Below, piece after piece: positions 1 through 12,073 of a stretch of 64,000 bases of DNA. The DNA comes from Pseudeuparius sepicola (taxonomy: Eukaryota > Arthropoda > Insecta > Coleoptera > Anthribidae): positions 120,157,373 to 120,221,372 of the forward strand of contig OY987299.1 of assembly GCA_963920635.1 (NCBI GenBank), written 5' to 3'. The notes below the pieces were generated by a model. The model did no database searches. It saw only the letters and a list, made by a program, of their open reading frames with translations, and had not been told where the DNA came from. Every line of letters starts with the position of its first letter. Within the stretch, counting starts at the first letter, position 1. The position numbers were made by a program, and so were the translations under genes.

Positions 1-1325
1 CTATAAAAAGGAAATGCGAAAGAAAAATTGTTTCTCAAAGAAACGTGGAGCAAATGAAAACCTTAACATCCAAGTAACTTGACGCTTCTGCTTCTATGTC
101 AAGGTTGGCAGTGGAGAGCTATAGTTGCCCCATTTCAATCATTTTTTTGTGGAAGGTGAAACTAAAGAAATAAGAAATAGGGGAATGCTGGGCAATATAT
201 GGGGTACGAGGGTATAACTGGGTACGAGTATTTTTAGTAGATCCTAATACAGCCTAACTAAAGGAGCCAAATTTCAAATGCCCCCCTCCCACCTCTCTTC
301 GATGCAAGATCACGCCCCCGGTCAAGTCAATTCAATGTGTACCTACATAGCCATTGTTGGAAGTACCTTCCAACAACTCCCGTGTTTTAAAACTTGTGTT
401 TACGTTTACCCAAGGTAACAATTTTTATACGATTTTCGATGTGAGTTTTATTGCTTAATTAGACGTATTAGTAAGTATGATTAATCTAAATCATTTTATC
501 GAAAACAATTGTCGTTTCCAATTTTATTTAGATATATTTTATTGTAAAATGTACGTCGGGGCAAAATGGGGTATAAGAGATGGGGCAAAATGGGTAGGTC
601 CGATTTGCACCGGATGTCCTATTGAAATACCTAACAGCCTGCCTACAGGGCAATTTCGTTTCCAAATTGTCTATTGTTGGCAACTGGAAAAAAGTAATTA
701 TTTTGAATTTTCCATTGAAAGAATTGTAGCTAGGTATAGGTAGTCTACGGGATTTTTTTATGAACAAATGTAATTATTTTAAATTCTAGAACAAGCTTTG
801 TTCTCTCAATACTGAGTATCAGTTCTTTTACACCCTGTATTTATGCAACTTCCGCGATGAACACAGTTTTTGCTGTAGATCTTCAACGCTCGCAGAAGTG
901 AGGTACCCTTTTCGAATATCTACCAATGGCGCAAAAACAACCAATACCAAATTGGGCAAAATGTAACTCAAAAGTGATCTTTTTATAAAGATTTTTATTT
1001 TTACAGTAACAAAAACCGAAAATAGCTTATTAGCATCGCATCAAGCTTGCCTTGGATTATGATTAAAACAAATCAATTAGGGCCAGAAGTCATTATCTTC
1101 TGCTTAGGCCTACTTTGATCTTTATTTTTCCTAAGAAAAAATAAATCTCAAAAAACTCAAAACAGGCGTGAGCTTTTGAAAATTTTAACGCCTACCTACC
1201 TACCCCAGTTTTTTATCATGAATAAGTTATCTTAATAACATTTTGACGAGAAAGCTACAGAGAGCATACTTTTCTAAGAAAAAAGTGGGAGAAAGGGCCT
1301 TGACTTTTGAAATTTCGCAAACCCG
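1..1325. other. Intergenic, low information
   Basis: Contains 'ggggcaaaatgggg(t)' type short repeats (180-240, 545-600, 948) that recall mariner-like MITE ends, but no complete element. The frame at 477-743 has no known domain. Confidence 0.5.
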
Positions 1326-1424
1326 CTCAGTTTTTCATTCCGAACAAGTTTCCTTAATAGACCATTTGTTTTCCTTGATCTTCATATATTTCCAAGGTGT
1401 CCAGTAGCAAATTGAGACACACTG
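1326..1424. repeat. Fragment of the CAGTGTGTCCCAATTTG MITE
   Basis: Matches the right arm of 12074-12551 (ctcagtttttca..., ggtgtccagta, attgagacacactg) with an internal deletion. Confidence 0.7.
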
Positions 1425-2134
1425 TAGGTATATTTAAAAGTAGACATAGTCTGTCTGATTCGACCACTCGGTTCTCATTGTTGTAACTCAAAAACAAATG
1501 AAAATCGCGGGACACATATTTAATTTCACTCATTTTTTTGTATCCCATTTTCTTATATAGTCAAATTATTTTAACAAATCCTTACTGGGACTGTCAATTG
1601 GTAATTTCGCCATCCTAAGTTGGCACCAATGCAGCAAAAAATGCAACCGAGTCATAAGTCCAGATCAGTAACGAGCCCATTTGCACAATGGATAACTATA
1701 CTAAACACGAACAAGAACAACACAGATAACGATAAAACTCAGGAAACGTACAAAACCCGCGAATATTTTCACTGCCGAATGTTTGGACTAGTTTGAACGA
1801 TACGGAAAACCTTCACTGTCACTTTCACAACACCGAAATAAAATTTGCCTGAGCACGCACCATAGACGCACACGCAAGTATCTGATTATACCAAAATACC
1901 AAAATGAGTGTTTCCATAACGTTTGAAATTATTATTAAAATAAGTTGTAGTCATAGTTATTTTTTTTGTGGCGGTATAATTGTGATTGCAATTAGGGTTT
2001 TAATTTTATTATGTTCTTTTTTTAGTATCACTTGGGTAACTTTTCACATCATAAATCAATGAGTGACGTCCTTAATATACCAATGTTATACCCATGACAA
2101 TAAGGATGTAAGAGCGAGAGTAAATGTAATAATT

Positions 2135-2402
2135 ACAAGAAAAGGTATAATGGGCAAACACTCAAAGTTGTTGTTAGTACAAGCCCCAAAATAGGGGATG
2201 TGCTGACTGAAGCTGCAAATGTGCTGTTGGCTCCTGCTTGGACTTCATTTGCTGCTTCCCAAATCATGCCTATCTTTTGATTTGGTTAATGTTACACCGT
2301 ACTGATGATTGCCAAATAGCATGAAACACGTGTATGCGGTTACTAGTTTTTTCTTTTCTTTTTGTTAACTTTGAGTGTTTGCCCATTATCACCTTTTCTT
2401 GT
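2135..2402. mobile_element. 268-bp element with 36-bp terminal inverted repeats
   Basis: The left arm acaagaaaagg...cactcaaagtt (2135-2169) is inverted at 2367-2402 with one extra base. No coding capacity. It carries a degenerate hammerhead fold at 2296-2340. Target duplication is not clear. Confidence 0.7.
2296..2340 (+). ncRNA. Degenerate hammerhead-like ribozyme
   Basis: Stem I ACCGTA/TGCGGT (one wobble; 2296-2301, 2335-2340), CTGATGA at 2302-2308, stem II TTGC/GCAT with loop CAAATA (first pair T-T mismatched), GAAA at 2323-2326, stem III CAC/GTG without a loop, and triplet GTA with scission after 2334. The core is complete and correctly ordered, but stem II is weak and stem III can only form between two molecules. 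Activity is uncertain. Confidence 0.5.
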
Positions 2403-3917
2403 AGTTATACCCATCGTTAACAGAAAATTCCTAGGGATTTTGTGGAGAATGTCATCTGAAAAAATCGGGACTTCTTACAGTAATCGGGGTATATGATACG
2501 TGATTTCCCGATACGTAATCGTCATTGGGGTAATTCTAAAGGAAAAGTCGATAGGAAAAATAACTATGGAAGTTAAATAACACAAACCAAGACTAGGAAA
2601 AAGTTGTTTTACAGGTATACATGCTTGTAGCCCGGGATGGATTTACGTATTTTTGTTTTACTTGCTTTAGCATAAGTGCTTGTTTTTTTGAAAAAGTTAG
2701 GTTGATCTGTATAGTTGCTCTATAGACTAACCGTTGAGTAAGAAGTATATGAAGATCTTAATATTAGAAAGGGGGACACAAAGTCCAAAAATGGCCCAGA
2801 GATTTGTGAAGTCATTGTCCAATCATTGAGGTAGATGCCTATTTCCAATGCTCAATTTATTTAATTTATTATAGACAATTTGAATTAATTATATGTATAT
2901 TATGTACATACAGTTTATGAAAATCTTAACTATAGGCATACGATATGACATAATTTGGAATCAAGCGTAATAGGCGCCCTGTCGAGATAATTTCAAAATG
3001 AGTTCTCACACATATATTCCATACCAGTTTGCATTAATTATCAGTCATCAATAAATGAAAATAATGTGGCTTCATCGTAATTTATGTTAATTCCACAAGA
3101 AGATAGGGACTGTTGCTCAACTACGTCGAGGATCGATGTAGTATTAATGGTTCGGAACACGATTTAGCACAATCAATTACATCGCCAGTCGTTTATATAG
3201 GATTCATTCTCGTCTATATTATCGATTCAATATGAGCCTTTAAAGAACACCAGACACATGTCGGAACTTTATACTCCTTCAAGTTAGCTTGCTGTGTTAT
3301 TCTTAATGGCATGGCTCTCTGATCCTGCACTTGCATCTATCACCGCGCGAAGATAGAAAGGGCAGTGGATAAAGAATTATTCTCAGAAACGTTTTGGGAG
3401 CATCTTCCATAACTTGCCGGTCATTTTCCTTGAGCCCATATCCGCTCGCACTTGTGTTTCGCTGGACTGCGCATTGCACATCTCGACGTGTAGGATGCGT
3501 CCTTAAATATTCATATACGTGTCTATTACCAATTCATTATGCTCCTTTAAGTCGCATATTAATTACACAGGTGTGCGTCCGATTTTTTCCTACCACTGGA
3601 TTACGATAATTCCGCGTAAAATCGCTGATTACCATCGGGACACCGAATCGGCAGATTTCCTCGCAATGACTTATTACTATTATTAGTTGGTCTGCTGTCC
3701 CCGAAGGAAATTATCGTGTCAAGACGGAAGGTTAAGAAAAAGTTAGCGAGAATAAATTACAGGCTAGAGACATGGCGTAGAAAAGAGGAGTAAAAGTAAG
3801 TAAGTAGGCACTTCACTTATACAGGGTTACAGGGTGTTTGTGTGCGAGGAGTACCTGCATTTGGTTGAATCCGCGCTATCTCATTAAATTGGCGTCACCG
3901 TCTCAATTGGAAATCGC
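2403..3917. other. Intergenic, no feature recognised
   Basis: The frame at 3394-3609 has no known domain. A 'tacagggttacagggtg' sequence at about 3820 is a possible repeat end. Confidence 0.5.
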
Positions 3918-4997
3918 GCACAGTAAAAAATCCGGTGTTAAATTTGACGCACGAAAAGTGGTCCATATATAAGTACACACCATATCTGGTAAATTTTACA
4001 CCTTCTTTTTTGGTCAATTTCACCAAATGTTCTGGTGTCATTAAGAACTATGCCAGTGTGAATATTTAGCACGAGCACGACGTTGTGTAAGATTAACACC
4101 GTGTTGTGTTACTTTTACACGCAATTTGGTCAAAATGGTGTAATTTAATTTATTTGGTATTCCCATATTCTTTTTGTTTCTCTCTTTTACTTTTACATAT
4201 TATACTTTATTTTAAAGAAATTTCAAATGTCATTGATAAGTCCAAATTAAGGAAATGTGTTATTTGTAAAAATAAAATAAAACTAAAAGATAAAGAAGCT
4301 GTATGAACCAGGCATAATATATGTGCTTGGTCTTCAATTTAAATTATTTGTAGGAAATAATAAACAGTAATAAGTAAAGAAAATACTTTATTTCAGTTCC
4401 AAAATATATGAAAGATTTCTTACAAATAGGTATAAAAATACCAACATTTTCTTTCTTAAAGCTATAAATATATATTCATTCTCACAGCCAAAAATATTTG
4501 GTTATAAAAAAGTTATAGATAATATCGTACGAATTCTTAAGAAAAGTGTACCTATATAACCACAAACACAAGAAATGCTTTACGTTAGGAGGTTATTTAT
4601 ACTTATACTGCAAAAGAGCATTTTCTTAAAAATTCGTACATTTTAATGCGACCAAACTATTTCGTACAAATTCTCAATGTACTTACCTAAGTAACTTACA
4701 GTAACCTTACAGAGTTGTCCGTGTGAGACAAAAAGAAACTTCAAACATTGCGACCCAGCGATTTAGTTAGATAGGCATGTTCTCAAAAGCACAAGCGCAG
4801 GTCCCAACTAAGTCGGAGCCAATCAGCAGACATCAAAACAATCGGAACAGTCAGATAATTTAAAATCCGTCAATCAGTTTCGCGACTGGTTTCTGATTTT
4901 GGTGAGAGCAAACTCATATCAACACAGTCGATGAATATAGGTCAGGGGCATTGAGTAAAAGAATATTTTGTTTATTCTTTTACTCAATGTTAGGGGC

Positions 4998-6113
4998 CAT
5001 AGGCGCCGACTTCTCAAAATTTGGCTGGGTGCCCATACAGCGCCCCCCAAAATGTGATTAAATTTTTTTTTTTTAAATCGGCAGTGAAGTGTCTCAAAAT
5101 CGTCAATAGAAGCTCAAAAATCGGCACTGAAGTAGCCCATTATTGTACGATTTTTTCAATAAGTAGGCCTTGGATATCAAATGTCAGACGCGGAGCCATC
5201 GCCCGTCAAAAGTGACCAAATATTGAAAACCCAGCCAATAAATCCCATTTAACTTTTCGTACACATTGCAAAATTGTTACCTATAGCAGCGCAATCTTTC
5301 AGTATAAATATTTTAGTAGGTTTGAATATGTATCTGTTTTAACATGGGGCTGCACAACAGGCAGCAGTTTGGATTTTCTGTCAGAAAGTGCCGTGTCTCG
5401 TCATACTTGACCTAGGTAGAGCGGTCGTCAAAGTCAAGCAACGCCGCGCGTAGTCGGTTCATGGACGGGTGATCACTTATGATTATTTTTTCGCCTAATA
5501 AAACATTTTTTCCGATTTCAAAAAAATATATAATATGTACCTCGGCACTGAAGTTCTTTTTACGACTCATGTGGTTTATTTGCCTCGGCGAGAGGCCTCG
5601 GCAACTAAATTCCACATGTCATAAAAAGTTGAACTTCAGTGCCTTGGTACATAAATAACTATTATTTATAAATATAAAATAAAAGTACATAACAAAAAAA
5701 CGAACAGTTATCACCCTGATGATTAAAGAAACAAAACGTAAATAGAATGAATTAAAATAAAGGTATTTCTATAAGAAAGGCCTATCTCTTACTTCCTCCA
5801 AAGGGACACAAATGAGAGGGAGATATCAGCTGATTCATCCGGATGAGAGTCCGCTGAATTTTAAGACGCGGTCTTTAAACAAAACAAAAAACGCCTAGTT
5901 ACCTAACTTTGCGTAAATAAAGCAAAAGTGCTTAGTCTTATGGACGGTTTTATGGGGAACATTTGACATATTTTCAAATTGTTTAGTTGTCACCTTGTCA
6001 CCTTTGCTTGAGCATCCAACAACTGGCCAAACTTTTGGCCGGGTGCTCCGCACCCAGACAAATTTTTGGCCGGGTGCTCGAGCCCTGGAGCACCCGCGGA
6101 GTGGGCGCCTATG
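4998..6113. mobile_element. hAT-type element, 1116 bp, 8-bp TSD TTAGGGGC
   Basis: Ends CATAGGCGCC / GGCGCCTATG, with perfect 8-bp direct repeats TTAGGGGC at 4990-4997 and 6114-6121, the hAT signature. Non-coding. It contains a Helentron-like copy (5063-5664). The right subterminal region has two copies of 'ttttggccgggtgctc' (6032-6077). A 15-bp-stem hairpin (4952-4990) lies directly left. Confidence 0.85.
5063..5664 (+). mobile_element. Helentron-like non-autonomous element, copy 1
   Basis: Same family as 20930-21535, 22008-22605, 27763-28375 and 45593-46194. Order: 5' sub-terminal repeat (T run then aaatcgg), a segment around attgtacgatt, a 5S-rRNA-like block (5421-5474), inverted sub-terminal repeat (ccgatttcaaa), and a terminal hairpin opening ATGTACC and closing GGTACAT, then AAATAACTATTA. 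Helentrons/DINEs are known for internal-facing sub-terminal inverted repeats, a 3' hairpin and T-T insertion sites. No Rep-helicase is encoded. Confidence 0.7.
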
Positions 6114-6696
6114 TTAGGGGCTATCACCTCGGCTATCACACAGTACCTTTCGTCGTCACATTTGCACATTCGCCTGTCGTTTTAATCCATATGACTTCAC
6201 TATGAAATTTTACTTTACATAACAACACCATTTTTGCACTAGCGGTAGGTAGAATCAATTTTATACCTATTATACGCGCCACGCGGTCGGGTCACACGTC
6301 ACACAAAGCTCCGTCGCGCAACACGTTCGACAACCAACTGATGCCATGGCTTCGATTGCCTAAGATTTTACACCCATAACTGGTGAAATACCTTCCCTCT
6401 CTCATCTACCTAACACGAACTTGTGTTAATACGTTCAATTCAACACCGCTTAGTGCCAAGGGGAAGGGACACCGAATGGTGATAAGGAACACCGCGTGGT
6501 GTGAACAAACACGAAGCCGTGTTAGAAATATAAAAAATACACCCCTAATTGTTTAAATTAATGAATTTGTTGTAGTGTGAATTTTACCAAATATCAATAT
6601 TTCACCAAATTTCTTTCACCACTTACACGAAGAGGATTTACACCGATTTTTTTACTGTGCGTGCGTCGCTCTAGCTACCCTCCTTTGTGCATAGTA

Positions 6697-7999
6697 GGGG
6701 AACGGAAGGTAAAATGGCACCTTTAAGACAATTGATAAATTTTTCAAACTATATGAACTTTATTTGTAAAATCAAATTAAGCCTTTATGATAATATACCA
6801 TGTTCTTATATGTACGTATACCTCAAATAGGCTAAAAGTTAACCTCATCAGGCAAAAAAAAAAATAACTCGCTTGGTCCATTTTGCCTGCATCCGAAGGT
6901 AAAACGGATCTGGTTAAAAGTGCAAAATTTGAACACATTTCATATGCAAAAATTGCTTCATCCTGTTTGTCTTCGACCAAAGAGCAAGGAAAATGTGCTA
7001 TAAACAAAAAAGGGTAGGTTACAAGGGGGTATAAAGTGCACAGGGGTAAGTTAGACGAGGGTAGAAAACACACAACAGTAGGTTAGACGAGGGCAGAAAC
7101 ACACAAGGGTAGATAACCAGGAGGTACAAAACACACAAGGGCAGATTAGACGGGGATATAAAACACATAAGGGTAGGTTAGACGGGGGTATAAAACACAT
7201 ACGGGTAGGTTAGATGGCGGCAAAAGGGGGAGTGAACTAAATGTGACACTACAAAAGTGGAGGGATGCAAAAAGAGTGCGGAGTGTGTTCCAGAACTCTC
7301 TAACTATCCCTACTGGAAGTAGTTAAGTTTAGAGAGTTCTGGACCATCCCTGATCCCTCCACTCCTTTTGTGACATCAAATCTAGGCCCCGCCCCCACAC
7401 TACCACACCACGTTTTAGAGTTGTTTTGGGCTCTTTATATATTTCAGAGGCTTTTGTAAGCCCCATCCCAGCAAGCACCTTTTGCACGGCTTGTCTCATG
7501 GACATATTACTCTATTTCTGCTTCTCTGACATTCTCTTGTAGTTATTGATCATCTTAAATATACCAAGGAGGCAGAATGGACCGCTAGAAGGCAAAACGG
7601 TCCATATGGTCTATTTCCCGGTCCGTTTTGCCTTTGTGTAGTATCGAACAAAACAGGTGCCTTTCAAGGTTATGTCAACTCAAAGTTAAATAACAAAAGA
7701 ATGTCTTGGATAGCGGAAATACTAATCTATCTAAGGATAACTTCACTAATCCTGGTTGTGTATAACAAGGGAAACTGCAGGTTACTTGAAAATGCAAAAT
7801 TTTACATTAATTTTTATTAGAAATGACTTACTTTACTAACAGAGCATCTTTGTTTTCGTCGACCACTGGTTTACTGTCCAAGATTGCCTATTGGTAGTGT
7901 AATCTATATACACTATCAAGCGACAGATGGCGCTGTAGCCATACGTAATAAATAAATGGACCTTTTTGCCTGTAGGGTCCGTTTTACCTTTCGTTCCCC
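6697..7999. mobile_element. 1.3-kb TIR element, GGGGAACGG ends, TA-flanked
   Basis: GGGGAACGGAAGGTAAAATG is inverted as TTTTACCTTTCGTTCCCC, with TA (or TAGTA) on both sides. It contains a 32-bp tandem repeat (7050-7215) and a hairpin around agagagttctgg (7290-7345). No transposase was recognised. It resembles 34377-36311 in starting GGGG at a TA. Confidence 0.65.
7050..7215. repeat. 32-bp tandem repeat, about five copies
   Basis: Units of the form ttagacgggggtataaaacacataagggtagg with drift between copies. Lies inside the element 6697-7999. Confidence 0.8.
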
Positions 8000-9366
8000 T
8001 AGTAGTCAATATTGGCCATGCGCAGATATATTCTTTTAGGCGGGGAATTCAAAATACAACCCAATAATACTGGCGTTTTCGACAACATTCAAAATTGTCA
8101 GTATCTTGTTTAATAACGTTAAAACTTTGAGACCAATATATTTTCTCAACATAGCTTGTAGAAACACCGCAACTCCGCAATATTTCACCTAATCACTGCT
8201 CTAGGACAATATTTAAAGTGGCTTCATGATTGATACATTCTATAGACTAGGTAACGATTTTGGTTAAGATAAGAAATCTATTCTGACTCTGAAGTCTAAT
8301 TGAACTTTCATACTGTTCAAGTTCTCACCGTGGCTTCTCCATCGGCACCGCGGGTCCGAGTGAGGACCACCCAGGGACGGCTCTAGCCCCGGGGGGCCCG
8401 GGCACACCGCCATATAAATCGGGTCCCGATCACGCGAATCGTCGATTGATTGCGCCGAAATTTCGAGCCCATAAAAATAATCTCTGCTTTTACCTCCTCG
8501 TCGTTTGGCATTTTAGTGGGGGGACCAGCACATGCAGGAAAGGTTGAGAGGAAGAGAAGACATAATATGTGAGGCGCAAAAGTGACCGATTGTATACAAA
8601 TTCGATTTCAACACTATCGACAATTTCCGGTCAATTTGTAAAGGTTGTCCTAGAGTTGGCACCTCAGGATTGTTGTAAACAACAGGAAAACGAAAAATAA
8701 AATGAAACTTAGGTCTTAAATGGGACCATGGGAGGTCAATTTACCTCAGAAAAAAATATTTTGAGAACTCTGGAGAGATAACCTCGACAATTATATTTTC
8801 CCAGGAACATATTACCAAAATTTTTTCATATTTGCAAACCCTGTATTTTTCTAAATAATTTTTTTTAAAGAAACTTGTATCCGTTTTCGCTTAAAATCTG
8901 CATATATTATTGTGAAATAACTGTAAAAAATCAAGTTAACCAACGTCATGGAAAACAGTGACGGTGTTTTATACCAGTAACTGTTATCAATCATGCACGA
9001 TTAGGTATTTAAAAGTTGATATGTTCCGTACAAAAAAAAATTTGCAAGCAGGTTAGAAAGAATATTACGACACAATGAAGATGCTTTTTCTGTTAGAAAA
9101 GGAAAACTAATAAGAAGAGAAGCCGGAATAACAGTACTCTAGCGCTAGTATTGCAGTATTTCCGAAGATATTCCAAATATTTTTTTTTATTTGAGCTATA
9201 TCTAAAGTTGATATTTTCTGGATTTCAGTACTTAAATATTCAAAATTATGTAAATTAAAATCATAGCAATTTTTGTTTTGAGAATCCTTTGAATGGAAGA
9301 TATTTTTAAAATGTAACTCAAGGCAAGCTTAAATTTGTTTTAATTTTCCTGGTTGTCAATATTTTA
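8000..9366. other. Intergenic; short GC-rich patch at 8330-8460
   Basis: The patch 'ccagggacggctctagccccgg' resembles a hAT-like end, but no matching partner or target duplication was found. Confidence 0.4.
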
Positions 9367-9937
9367 TTTTCAAAATTCTTGTCGTGGGAATCAACCATCA
9401 AAATAAATGTGGTAGTGTTATCACATTAAATTTATAATTATAATATTTATTTAGTTGTAGAATGCTTACATATGTTTCGATCTGTAGTAAGATCATCTTC
9501 AGAGCAATTATAAAAACATGTTCTAATTAGTATTTTCTACTTTTTTAGGTGTTAAAAAATTATTAAAGACATATTAAAATATTTAAAAAATATACAAACA
9601 TTTTAAAAGTTAAAAAGTTAAAATTTAGATTTACTTACAAAATTTCATGTTGCATTAGACAGACATATGTCTAATGCATGTTGCATTAGACAGACATATG
9701 CATTAGACAGACATATGTCTGTCTAATGCAACATGAAATTTTGTAAGTAAACCTAAATTTTAACTTTTTAACTTTTAAAATGTTTGTATATTTTTTAAAT
9801 ATTTTAATATGTCTTTAATACTTTTTAGCACCGAAAAAAGTAGAAAATACTAATTAGAACATGTTTACAAGATTTAATGTGATAACACTACCACATTTAT
9901 TTTGATGGTTGATTCCCACGACAATAATTTTGAAAAT
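9367..9937. mobile_element. Palindromic foldback element
   Basis: Long arms meet at about 9690. The centre has several copies of gcattagacagacatatgtc. The left arm has about 80 bp absent from the right arm, and this holds the hammerhead-like motif (9461-9508). An 11-bp direct repeat aaggcaagctt flanks it at a short distance on both sides. Confidence 0.75.
9461..9508 (-). ncRNA. Hammerhead-like motif in a foldback element
   Basis: On the minus strand: TGCT, CTGAAGA, one extra T, GATCT/AGATC stem with loop TACTAC, GAAA, CATATG, TA, AGCA. CTGAAGA fits the CUGANGA core and TGCT/AGCA would be stem I. The extra T at the base of stem II and the loop-less stem III make it a weak candidate. A similar 'CTGAAGA...CGAAAC' arrangement recurs near PLE-type sequences. 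Confidence 0.3.
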
Positions 9938-10396
9938 CAAGGCAAGCTTGTCTTATTGCATTTCTGAGATATCTTTGTAACATACTATGAATCAAAATTA
10001 TTATTATACAGAGGGTGCTATCGAAAAAATATTCCAAGATAATTTATGAGTAGGTAAGTGAATTCATGGATTCACAAAAAATTGTTCCATTTCTGACTTC
10101 CAATTTGACCGGAAGTGAGCATCAATTGGTAAATTTTTTGGGACAACCTGTATATTTTCCAAGTGAAATCAAACCTCATTATAATTAACGAAATTTACCT
10201 CAAAATGAAAATTCGTTACTCGATTAGTTTAGAGATAATTACAACAAATTGACTAAAAATACATGAGTATCTCAAGAAACTGACTATAATGTAGGTCACT
10301 TTCGTCCAAAGAAGTAGACATACCCAGTATAGTAGATTTCATATTCCAATCCTCTGAAAATTCTACATAAGACTGTTTTTTTATTATTGTTCTGTT

Positions 10397-10600
10397 GGGA
10401 AACGCCGTGCCTCGTCATACTTGACCCAGGTAGAGCGATCGTCAAAGTCAAGCAACTCCGCGCGCAGTCGGTTCATGGACCGGTGATCCCTTATGATTAT
10501 TTTTTTGCCTAATAAAACTTTTTTTTTTCTGATTTCAAAAAAATATATAATATCTATTTCGGCACTGAAGTTTTTTAATGACTCGTGGTTTATTTACGTA
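10397..10600 (+). repeat. Helentron-like fragment
   Basis: Only the 5S-like block (10437-10490), the inverted sub-terminal repeat and the first arm of the 3' hairpin remain. Both ends are lost. Confidence 0.7.
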
Positions 10601-12073
10601 TAATATATAACTAAATAACTTTTCAGCCTCATTGCGTAATTGTTACTTATAACTATATCAAAACTCGTTTCAATATCTCTATTTGCGTTTGGGGAAATAA
10701 AAAATATTCGATAGATTTTTAAAATTGTAACGCCCTGTATCTTGAAAACGACATTTTCGTTTTAAAATGTGATTTTCTATCGAATGTTACGCTACAAGAA
10801 ACTGACTTGCCCCTGTAGAAAAGAATTATCTTTATTTTTTTCACATCGCCTTTATTGACGCTGATGCAATCTAACACAAAGCGGGCTTCACAAAGATCTT
10901 CCAAAGGATAAAGGGGGATTAAATACCTACCTCTGTACTCGAAACGATATCTAAACGATTCCGGTACAAAAAAAAGGCCTGGGCCGGGCTATACCTCTCA
11001 GCTTAATCCTTATTAAACTGATTACATTAACTCCGGACTGTATATGCCCGTAATCTGTTATAAATTCCGGGATAAATATTATAATGTTCGGACTTACGAC
11101 GGCGGCCCCAAACTGTAACATGCGATAAAACTTAATCGAGCGAGAAGAACACACGGGATGCCATTAATACCGAATGCCCGCGAGTAAATTGTATTGAAAG
11201 CCCTTAATTGGACGGGGAGGGGAGCCCGTAACTTCACAAAGTCGACAAATAAATAGATAATTAAAAAGCTTTCTCGATAATATGTAAGGGATACTGCGTA
11301 TTAGTGATGGGAGGGCGTTCGTTTTCTGAGAATGTCGTTGGCTTTTAAATTCGGCATGAATATTTTTGAATTTTCTTACTTCGACAAAATACCTACTGCA
11401 GTGTCGTACACATAAAGTCCCTATTATTATACGGAATATAAATTAGCATGTTACGTCAATCAATTTTACTGTTTAGGTACTGTCGATATGTAGATATCCG
11501 TATTTATATTGAAATGTTGTTCTAAAACCCACGAGTTATCCACTTGCAGATGGCCCTCTTCCCTTTTAGTTCTTCCGTGTTAGCCGTCAGTCACCATTGG
11601 AATAGGTGGTAGTATAGTAATGGAATAAATGCGGAATATGTTTTATGATATCTTTTGTTATCAATGTTTGTTTTCTTACTTCACGAAATATTGAAATTCA
11701 GCAAGTTTTGGAGAGAACTATCAAAACTACATAAACTTTGCAATCAAATGTGTAAAAAAGTTTTTTGGGATTTTTTGAAATTCTTTAGAAATATGCGGAA
11801 TTGTCTCGATTCAAAATGAAACACACTGTATAGTGTCTGATTTAGAAACATAGGATTGCTGACTCTTTAGGGTCGGCCAAATTAGGCACGATTTTTAAAG
11901 AAAGGTGCAAACCAAAGACCTATTATGTTGATTTTTTTTTGTTTTTTCGCGTTTCTAAAACGTATACATATTATAACTTTTTTCTTTGGTAAGGACATTT
12001 TTATTTTTTTTTACATAGAATTCATAGGTTATAGCGATGTTAAAGAAAAAACCTCGTGCATGGTATACAGATA
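10601..12073. other. Intergenic, no feature recognised
   Basis: Small open frames at 10719, 10951 and 11925 have no recognisable domains. 'caaaatgaaacacactgta' at about 11812 is a MITE-type end. Confidence 0.5.

Larger units (their letters stand above)
3918..6660. mobile_element. 2.7-kb TIR element (GCACAGTAAAAAA ends) with nested insertions
   Basis: Left GCACAGTAAAAAATCCGGTG and right CACCGATTTTTTTACTGTGC are inverted. Both subterminal regions (3940-4130, 6360-6640) are full of short ACAC...GTGT inverted pairs. No target duplication or transposase is evident. A small reading frame at 4106-4306 shows no known domain. It contains the hAT element 4998-6113. Confidence 0.6.

Noticed and set aside
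5421..5474. A functional 5S rRNA gene
   Set aside because: Only the internal region resembles 5S; the 5' and 3' pairing ends are absent and the block is always within the repeat.
5700..5735. CTGATGATTAAAGAAAC as a hammerhead core
   Set aside because: Stem II is too short, no stem I partner and no stem III or cleavage triplet.
5832..5860. ccggatgagagtccgctgaa resembling a hammerhead or tRNA arm
   Set aside because: GAAA is missing and no flanking stems form.
6777..7073. 98-residue hydrophobic minus-strand frame
   Set aside because: Lies in a non-coding TIR element and its low-complexity tandem repeat; no domain.
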